From Arabidopsis thaliana (lineage: Eukaryota > Streptophyta > Magnoliopsida > Brassicales > Brassicaceae), in the NCBI RefSeq assembly GCF_000001735.4, contig NC_003070.9, positions 4,092,001 to 4,156,000 of the forward strand: 64,000 nt of DNA. The letters run 5' to 3'. The notes beneath the pieces are model-generated. The model did not search any database. It was given only the letters and a program-made list of their open reading frames with translations, and had not been told where the DNA came from. Both the position numbers and the translations under genes were made by a program. Positions 55,681 through 64,000 of the stretch are shown here, piece by piece (the first letter of the stretch is position 1; each line of letters begins with the position of its first letter).

Positions 55681-56049
55681 TGAACTTCACTTTCTTCTAC
55701 AAACTTTTGTTGTCATGGTCTAAAGACATTTGCCGGTGTGTAAATCTCTTCCTTGTCTCTTCTTGTTTGCATAACCGTTCTCATCGTTCTTTTGGTTAGT
55801 GATCATTGGATTTGTACTTATCTCTTTCTCTAAACGATGAGTGTTTGTTTCGGCTTCATAGAAACATTACACAGAGACTCATGAGAAAATGAATAAAAAC
55901 TTGCAAGTTCCTAACCATTGTAATAAAATAATAATTAACTGTCTTATCTCGTTGACAGTTTTCGGATAAATTAGAAAAGGCGGGACCCACGTTAATTGGA
56001 AGATATCAACGGCTGGATCTGCTTACTCAGATCAACTTCAGCGAAAAAA
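55681..56049. other. Spacer between RPS5 and the transaldolase gene
   Basis: 369 bp with the RPS5 3' end and the transaldolase promoter and leader. No clear TATA box. A GGCGGGACCCACG stretch lies at about 55979. Confidence 0.5.
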
Positions 56050-58708
56050 ATGCCACTCTCGTTGCAATCTCCGCCTTGTGCAACTCTCTCTGCTTCAATC
56101 CGAGTACTCTCCTCTTCGCTTACTTCTTTCAATCGCATGTATTTGTGCATTGTTTGTTTTTTATCTAATGGATGCGAGCTTTGAACTTCGCAGAAGGGAC
56201 GATGGAAGACGCTCGCCGCCGGATTCTCCGTTACTCCTCTTCCCGCCGTTAACTTCAGTCTTCGGCGATCGATTCCTCGGATTCTTGCTTCCGCTAGTTC
56301 CTCCTCCTCTCCTGCGTCTTCGTCTCTCGAAGCTGGTATTTGTTTATATCTTTGATGATCGTGTTTCTCATTAATTAATAAATACGATTTCTGGAAAGAC
56401 AAAACAAAAGTATGGGTTTTTGAAAGATTGACTACGATTCAAGCTTTCTTTTTATGTGGGTTTGTTTTTATACTGTCTTGAGTCACTTGTTAGGAAACTA
56501 TGCTTGACAAAGTTGCTATTTTTGGTTTACCTTTCTTAGTTCAGGACCTTCTGGTTGCTTTAGTTCTTAGCTGAACAGTGTTGATTTATGGTTGAATTTG
56601 AAGAAACAAATTGTGTATTTGGTGTTTAACATTGTTCTTGGATGATATCGGTTTTCCTAAAGTTCTCAACTTTATTTCTTCTGGAATGCTTTTAGATGAT
56701 CATTGAGTTGTTTGATGAAATTGTGTTTTTTTTTTCAGGTGAGAACAATGAGCTAAATGCTGTTTCAGCTTTTAGTGAGATTGTTCCTGATACTGTCGTT
56801 TTCGATGACTTTGAGAGGTATGATATATATCTCTACTTCATGAGACTTTAGTTACACTGGTATATCATAAAAATGGAGTCAGACATTCTTAACTTGAGAT
56901 TGTACTGAGTTTTTCTCTGGATCGAGGATACAAGAAAGAAATTAGCTTAAGATGTAAAAACTCACTCCCTCACAAGTATAACTTCTAACCTTTAGTTATT
57001 GTGAAAACCAGATAGTATAACCTTTTGGTTTTCTAATTGTGCTGGATTGATACCTTTGTTGTATTTTACTGATCTGCAGGTTTCCGCCGACTGCAGCTAC
57101 TGTTAGCTCTGCTCTTCTTCTGGGTATCTGTGGTCTACCTGATACCATTTTCCGCGTAAGCATTTCAAGAGTTTTGATTCTTAGATGATAGTATATGACA
57201 TCTCTTGTTTTGGGCTCATTTAATTTTGACATTTTTACATCATGATTAGAATGCTGTGGACATGGCTTTGGCGGATTCTTCTTGTGCAGGGCTTGAAACC
57301 ACAGAATCTCGACTCTCTTGCTTTTTCAATAAGGTTGATCTTCTTATCCCTTATCTGTTTTTCCACTTCCAGATCTTTGCTGCTTAAAAGCTTTTTTTGC
57401 CCTTATTACTGATGAGAAAAGTGCAGGCTATTGTCAACGTAGGTGGCGATCTTGTCAAACTCGTTCCAGGTCGAGTTTCTACTGAAGTGGATGCACGTCT
57501 TGCTTATGACACAAATGGCATTATCCGCAAGGTAGTTACTACACCATATATATAAGATAATTTGATTATATGTCTCCTGTATCTTCAAATCACTAACTTG
57601 TGATGTGATGATGTGTGTAGGTTCATGATCTGCTGAGACTATACAATGAAATCGATGTACCACACGACCGGCTCCTATTCAAAATCCCTGCAACTTGGCA
57701 AGTAAGATTATTTTCAGCAAATACCAAAGCTTTACCTTTTACTGGTCTCTTAGTATTGTGCTTATCCCTCTCATAGGGTATTGAAGCTGCAAGATTGTTG
57801 GAATCAGAGGGAATCCAAACGCATATGACCTTTGTTTACAGGTACCATAAAACATACCTTTTGACTCTTTTATTTTAGAATTGTCTATCCATCTGATTTG
57901 TTTACTTTATAATTTCGTTTTGCATTCATCAACAGCTTTGCACAAGCTGCAGCAGCTTCTCAAGCCGGTGCTTCTGTCATTCAGATTTTCGTCGGTCGCC
58001 TCAGGGTAACCATTTTTTAAACAGATGCTGCTAAGTGATTTCAGTGATATGCCAAAGTTAATATCTTAAAATCATTAGGATTGGGCGCGTAATCATTCGG
58101 GAGATACCGAGATTGAATCTGCTATTAAATCGGGAGAAGATCCTGGTTTGGCCTTGGTCAAAAGATCATATAACTACATTCACAAGTATGGTTACAAGTC
58201 CAAGCTGATGGCTGCTGCTGTCCGGAACAAACAAGACTTGTTCAGTCTTCTCGGGTAAACTCAAACTTCCAAATCATAGCTTCGACCATCAATGGATTCT
58301 GATCACATTCTAACTTTCAATGTTCTCTTCAATCTCAGGGTCGATTATGTCATTGCACCATTAAAGGTACTGCAATCTCTTAAAGATTCACCCGCCATTC
58401 CCGATGATGAAAAATACTCATTTGTTCGGAAACTTACTCCTGAAACTGCAACACATTACCACTTCACCAACAAAGAGGTTAGTTCTGAAGCTAACCAACA
58501 CTCATTTGCTTCTGGTTTCACTAAACCAGTGTCTCACCCTGTTTGTTTGATTCTGGTTTAGCTGGTCAAATGGGACCAGCTAAGCTTGGCTTCATCTATG
58601 GGTCCTGCATCAGTGGAGCTTTTATCAGCCGGTGTTGAAGGTTATGCGAACCAAGCGAAACGTGTTGAAGAGCTTTTCGGGAAGATTTGGCCACCTCCTA
58701 ATGTCTAA
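56050..58708 (+). CDS. Plastid transaldolase
   Basis: Interconverts sedoheptulose-7-phosphate plus glyceraldehyde-3-phosphate with erythrose-4-phosphate plus fructose-6-phosphate in the pentose phosphate pathway. Twelve exons: 56050-56103, 56194-56335, 56739-56817, 57080-57155, 57250-57333, 57427-57531, 57621-57701, 57777-57841, 57936-58005, 58079-58254, 58339-58477 and 58562-58708. The sum is 405 residues in frame. The first two exons encode a Ser/Ala/Arg-rich chloroplast transit peptide ([16 protein letters not shown]). The Schiff-base lysine is Lys201 in [21 protein letters not shown] and FVGRLRDWARN are the other transaldolase signatures. The exon 1 donor (CGA|GTACTC) is the least certain boundary. 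Recalled locus At1g12230 (also called TRA/GSM2). Confidence 0.93.
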
Positions 58709-61610
58709 ATACACAGCTTTTCTCTTCATCAATAAGGATCTGTATCAATAAGAGAACTAAGTGTCCATGTTACTTGAACACTACCCTGTTTATCTTCCTG
58801 CCCTCTTTATCTTTTTCGTGGCTTGTTGTTCATCATGTCTGAGACTTGGGCTACAAGATAAGAGACTTTAGTTTTAAGACTAAAAGTCTAAAACCAAATC
58901 CTTTTCATGTTGTTTCGTCTGAACTTCGGTCTTTTTTTCTCTGTAATTGACTTAGTCGGTTCTCAGATCTCTGAGTCATGATTGTACCGATAAACCAAAA
59001 TTGAACCGATTGTTTTTGTAAAACCAATCGGGTTCTATTAAAGTTCAAACTAAACTAAAAATTTAACTATGGACTGAAAATAAATAAAAAAATTCTTAGA
59101 CAAAAAAAAGTTGGACATAGGCCAAACACTGTTTGTTTGACAAATTCTAAGATAAATGATAAAAAGATGAGTTTTTTTAGGGCGAGAAAGACGGTTTAAA
59201 TCCAAAAAAAAAATTGGGAATTTATGTGTACCAAATGATAAATATCATGAAGACAATGAAGAGGATCAACATAAACTTATCAATCTCAGTCAGATGCATT
59301 ATCTGATGTCTAGTCACTTCTCTATCCACCTTCTTTAATGTCATTTAGTAATTTTCACACAAGCAGAAACGTACCATGTTATAAATCTTATCTTCTAATG
59401 TTTACAAATTCGTACGTCTTACATTTAGTTGTTGACAAAAAAAAAAGATAATTGAAATTTAGTTCAATCATTTTTTTCCTGTGTGATTGCGTTTTTCCTT
59501 TGACGACATGTTGTTTGTGATTAATTATTGTGGGTTCATACCAATAATTATGAAATACCTAGATTATTTTTTAAAATATAGCTCGATTTAAATGTAGTGT
59601 CATTACAATTCGACTTATTTGAGTGAAAAGAGTGACTGACTGATTGCTTATCCTTTTTAATTATTGAAGGAGATAATTATTATTACTTTTTTGACGAAAA
59701 TTATAAGGTTCTCAAATTTTCTCGGGCTATTTTTTTCGTAATTTTCTTTTCTATGATTATTATTGTTTAGCAACATATAGTAGATTCTATTTCAAGAGGG
59801 AGACAGAGCACGTGGTGTCCGCCAGAAACCTATCGATCATGTACATGTGGATCTAGTTTTCCCACATCCTCCAATTATACAAGATCTTGTCTTTTCCAAT
59901 TTGTTGATCTAACGTATATGACTGTAAATTCCATTAGACAACCTTAAAGAGATTAGTTAGTAAAGAAAGATGGTTTCATATGGCTTTTGGATTGTGTTTG
60001 CGTTTGTTATCGTCGTTTCTAAACCGTGTTTAGGTACTTAGCGAGATAGATGTAAAAAAATATAACAAACTGCATAGAATATAATCGTATCGATCGTTTT
60101 CTTCTTGTTCCTTATCGATTGAATATTCGTTACGTTCAATATTTTCATGAGAACAAATATATGATCTTAAGTAGAGTTAAGAAAGAAAATAATTAATTCA
60201 GATTTTACTAGTTGGTAGTTACCATCCAATGCTTCAATTCCCACATGCAACTGATATGTGGCTACAAGAGGTTTCACGTGTTAAAATAATTGTTTATTTT
60301 TGTTCAAATTGGCGTTTGTTCATTTCTTTTCACCATTATTGGACACCGATTCCTGTGACACGATTGTGATTGAGACAATGTTTTATATTTAAACATTTTT
60401 TTCATGTGCTTGACCAAACTAACAAGTGGTTAAATGTATATTCAATTGCAAAACTAGTTTTCCTAATGAACCTAGAATTATTGTTTATTACATTCTTAGC
60501 CCAAATGAATCACTTATTTGCTAGCTTAATTAGGCCAAAACAGAAGAGATTTGTAGTTCATTACTAAAGTTTAAACTAAGTTCGGTCATGTTTTTTGGAG
60601 TCTTTCTAAACAAATTATATTAATTCAATGTTATTAAATCAGTTTAAATTAAGTTGGTCAGATGACATACTAATATCACTATTACACGGAAGTCAAAATG
60701 TTAGAAAACTAAATATGAATTAGTTTCGTGTAAAAACAGGATTAGTTTCGTATTAGAGTCACTAATCTTTTCATCTTCAATTCTAATCAGTTAAAATGGT
60801 CATAAAAATGGCCACAGTACAATTCACACATGTTCAGTCTATCGTTTGGGATTGCTGATTGATTTCTTTCACTCTCAGATTTTTAAACTATTCTCCAAAT
60901 CTTGAAGTGAAAAAAGTAGTACAGAAATCAATCAGCATAATCATAGGATTGTGTTCAATGACCTGGTTTCACAGATGAACCATTAACCATATAAATTTAT
61001 TTATTAAATTTTATTACATATTTGTATTCAATGCACAAAATGAGAAATCATATTAGGAACTACATCTACCATGCCAATAAGGAAATCCACCAAGTCAATT
61101 TTCTAAAATTTCTGATGACTGTATATATCTATCTACGGATATGTATAAAACTACGTGGACAATTCAATGTAAAATTCATATCATTGTCATACCCATTCAA
61201 ACAAACGAAAGACTAATTAACCGATAAGAACAATATAATTGTATTCCTTACTAAATTCTTTTACTATATTTTCCAATTTTTGAGAAATTTGTTACCCTTC
61301 GTTTCATGCATAATCCCATTGTACAGTATAATGGTAAGAAAAAAAAAGTAGAAATATAAGAAAACCTTTTTTCTTTCTTTTGAAAAACTTAAATGATTTT
61401 TCTAATAACACCGCACAAATACAAATAGAAAATTACAGATCTAATTTGTACACCAAAACTCTTTTTTACTTTGGAAAAAAAAAAACTTTTTTACTTTTGA
61501 CATTTATACCCAATTTTCTCTCTTCCAGCGAAGCAGGAGACAGTAAAAGGAATAATAAATCCAACAATTTCTCTGAGATTCAACTTTAAGAAAAAAAACA
61601 ATAATCGATA
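58709..61610. other. 2.9-kb intergenic region
   Basis: AT-rich DNA with no protein gene seen. It contains the transaldolase 3' end, a CACGTG near 59809, the long foldback at 60854-60936 and the upstream region of the invertase gene. Confidence 0.5.
60854..60936. repeat. 83-nt foldback, miRNA-precursor-like or MITE remnant
   Basis: GCTGATTGATTTCT at 60854 pairs perfectly with AGAAATCAATCAGC ending at 60936. Inside, TTTCACT pairs with AGTGAAA and GATTT with AAATC. The loop is short and a bulge of about 10 nt lies on the 3' arm. No flanking target duplication is evident. I do not recognise it as a known miRNA. Confidence 0.55.
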
Positions 61611-61616
61611 TTACAA

Positions 61617-61629
61617 ATATATATATAAA
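61617..61629 (+). promoter_or_regulatory. TATA box of the vacuolar invertase gene
   Basis: TATATATATAAAG, about 75 bp before the ATG. Confidence 0.65.
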
Positions 61630-61698
61630 GACATTTGCTCTTTCTCGTGTCATCAAATCTCAAAAAGAAAAAAAAAGAGAAACTCGAAAACGAGAAAA

Positions 61699-64000
61699 AT
61701 GGCGAGCTCCGATGCTCTCTTGCCAATCTCCGCCAGAGAAGAAGAACCATTATGTCCTTACACGAGATTACCAATGGCCGACCCGAATCAAGAAACCCAT
61801 GGCCCCCGGAGAAGAAGACCCTTTAAAGGTCTCCTCGCCGTCTCATTTGGTCTCTTGTTCATCGCCTTTTACGTCGCTCTCATCGCCACACACGACGGAT
61901 CTAGATCCAACGACGAAGGGATCGATGAAACAGAGACGATAACGTCACGTGCACGTCTTGCTGGTGTGTCGGAGAAACGTAACGATGGGTTATGGAAACT
62001 TTCCGGTGATCGGAACACGCCGGCGTTTGAATGGAACAATAGTATGTTGTCGTGGCAACGAACGGCGTTTCATTTTCAGCCTGAGCAAAATTGGATGAAC
62101 GGTACGCAATCATTAAAAATAATAATATATTATTGATTTTGTTATTTGTTATTTTGCAAAAGTAGTTATTCTTTTTGTTATAAATTCAAAGAATATTCAT
62201 TATTCCTTTTCACATATATTTGTTTTTCCATAATCTGGGAGAAAATGTTGAAATCATATTCAAAATTTCCAAATTAACTAACAGTGATTGATTTGATTCA
62301 TTCAAATCCAGAGAATTTTATCATATGATCTTGTGATGATTTTAATTCCAGATTAATTACTAATTAGTTCGTTTGTTTTGTTTCCATATGGTGTTGCTCA
62401 ATGGTAAATTTGGGATTTTCTATCATCAGATCCTAACGGTAAGTTTTACTTTCCTTTCTTTTCTGAATTTTTCTCTTAGATCCTGTGAATTTTTGATATA
62501 TAGCATTTTTTTAGAATTTGAAAAAATAATAACAAATAACTGGAGCGACAATAAGTAGTAGATCACAGAACAACACAACACACAATCCACGTTGTATCCA
62601 ATGTTTACAACTAAAAAGTAAAAAGGTAAAAAGTTCACCGACAAAATCAGAACAGAGTTACCTCACAACCAATTGCAAAATTACTTAGTTGTACCTTTTT
62701 GGGGAAATATACTATTTATTTACAGCTGAAAAGGTAAAAAGTTCAGAGACAAAATCAGAACAGAGTTACCTCACAACCAATTGCAAAATTTGGATTATTT
62801 AGAAATTTTTATTTTGCCAGTTTGTATTCCACGTGAGATTTTCCACATGCTAAAAAGTTTGTATAAATCATTGGTTGCCATAGAAAAGTAATCTTGATTG
62901 TATAAAATCCTTTTATGAATGCAAAGTTTGGATCTTGTCTCAAATTGGATAAAGCCAGTGGGGTATACGAACTAAGCTATATTTCTCTTTGGTACCTAAA
63001 ACTTTCTTATGTATAAATAGAATCCAATTATTTCTGAGTTATTCTCATTTTGACCCCAATAAACTAAAGTTTTTTGCATTTCTGTACAGGTCCATTGTTC
63101 TACAAGGGATGGTACCATTTCTTCTACCAATATAACCCAAACGCAGCCGTATGGGGTGACATTGTTTGGGGTCACGCCGTGTCTAGGGACCTAATCCATT
63201 GGGTCCATTTGCCCATAGCCATGGTCGCTGATCAATGGTACGACTCCAACGGTGTGTGGACCGGCTCAGCCACATTTCTCCCTGATGGCTCTATAGTCAT
63301 GCTCTATACCGGTTCCACCGACAAAGCGGTGCAGGTATGTACCCCGAAATTATTCCTACTTGCACTCAATTTTAAATTGTTGGAACAAGATAATAAAATT
63401 GTAGAAACAGTATTCATAAGAAAGAATTAACTTAGAAAAATAAAACACACAATAATTTCAAATCTAATTTTAGTTTTTGTAATTTACAACCAAATTACTC
63501 TTTTCTAAATATAAAAGCTAATAAAACTCTACTAAAAATGATTGAATCCAATAAATTGTCAAATCTAACAAGTATTTTTGTTAAAGATATATTACCAAAC
63601 TAGTACGTTTAACTTTTAACTATAAAAACTAATTCGATGATTAGTAGGTCGATCCAATGATATATATTTATGTGTGAAAATGTTTTCTTAGAACAAGAAA
63701 CGAGATATTAAGACTTTTTCTTTGGTTTGAAACTTTAGGCGTAGTAGAGTTAATATAGCCAGATTTTTGGTATGTTAGATACTGAACATGTAAATTAGGT
63801 TTAATAATTGTATCAATGATTGTAATTTAATGTTTTTAGGTCCAAAACCTTGCCTACCCTGAAGACCCCAACGACCCACTTCTGTTGAAATGGGTCAAGT
63901 TCCCGGGGAACCCGGTTCTAGTACCTCCGCCCGGTATCCTCCCTAAGGACTTCCGTGACCCAACGACTGCATGGAAGACATCAGAAGGAAAATGGCGGAT
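61699..64000 (+). CDS. BFRUCT4: Vacuolar acid invertase (beta-fructofuranosidase 4), 5' part only
   Basis: Hydrolyses sucrose to glucose and fructose in the vacuole (glycoside hydrolase family 32). Exons seen: 61699-62101, 62430-62438 (9 nt), 63090-63334 and 63840 to the window edge. The gene continues beyond 64000. The N-terminal part has an acidic EEEPL cluster (14-18), likely vacuolar sorting signals, a basic RRRR and one membrane segment ([20 protein letters not shown], about 44-63), making a type II precursor that is later cleaved. The catalytic nucleophile is Asp135 in WMNDPNG, whose DPN core is supplied by the mini-exon. RDP (258-260) is the second GH32 motif. The acid/base Glu lies outside the window. 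Recalled locus At1g12240. Confidence 0.96.
62430..62438 (+). other. 9-nt mini-exon of the invertase gene
   Basis: ATCCTAACG between ATCATCAG and GTAAGT. It completes the Asp codon, adds Pro and Asn, and gives the first base of Gly in NDPNG. Skipping it would remove three residues of the active-site motif without breaking the frame. Confidence 0.95.
62621..62790. repeat. Direct repeat of about 62 bp in invertase intron 2
   Basis: AAAAGGTAAAAAGTTCA followed by ACAAAATCAGAACAGAGTTA and CCTCACAACCAATTGCAAAA occurs at 62621-62683 and again at 62729-62790 with a few differences. Confidence 0.8.

Noticed and set aside
55992..56402. 136-residue minus-strand frame at the transaldolase 5' end
   Set aside because: It overlaps the first two transaldolase exons on the opposite strand. 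The transit-peptide frame with consistent splice phases explains the sequence better.

Overview
This is nuclear plant DNA. It has AT-rich intergenic DNA, short GT..AG introns, TATA boxes and plant-only gene families. I recognise the gene order from memory as the upper arm of chromosome 1 of Arabidopsis thaliana, around At1g12100 to At1g12240. Locus numbers below are recalled, not looked up. At least one gene (the small lipid-transfer-like gene at 3448) carries a frameshift, so the window may come from a non-reference accession or contain a small sequence error.

Layout, left to right. (1) 1-13,200 is gene-poor. It holds a hAT-type transposon (1409-2377) nested inside a Stowaway-like MITE, with a 14-unit array of E2F-like sites inside the hAT element. 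It also holds one small secreted 8-cysteine protein gene with a broken signal peptide. (2) 13,341-17,290 is the dual-affinity nitrate transporter and sensor NRT1.1/CHL1/NPF6.3 in five exons. (3) 18,104-21,130 is a transposon cluster: a Mutator-like deletion derivative with 144-bp inverted repeats, a perfect 9-bp target duplication and a relic of its transposase zinc knuckle, followed by an AT-rich element full of tandem repeats. (4) 22,933-25,590 (minus) is a DUF863-family nuclear protein. (5) 26,594-47,835 is a cluster of four flavin monooxygenases of the glucosinolate S-oxygenase type, all on the plus strand. One is FMO GS-OX5. They are interleaved with a WEB1-like coiled-coil gene, two F-box genes and a small HSP20-like gene. 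(6) 48,948-55,680 holds the CC-NBS-LRR resistance genes RFL1 and RPS5 in tandem. Between them lie a relic of a third copy and a possible small intron-containing gene on the minus strand. (7) 56,050-58,708 is a plastid transaldolase in 12 exons. (8) 61,699 to the end is the 5' part of a vacuolar acid invertase, including the classic 9-nt mini-exon.

The genes do not form one system. Themes are nitrate uptake (NRT1.1), sulfur-containing defence chemistry (the FMO cluster), pathogen recognition (RFL1/RPS5) and sugar metabolism (transaldolase, invertase). The FMO and CNL groups are tandem duplications. Exon boundaries were placed by hand from GT/AG sites, reading frame and conserved exon lengths. 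All multi-exon totals close in frame.
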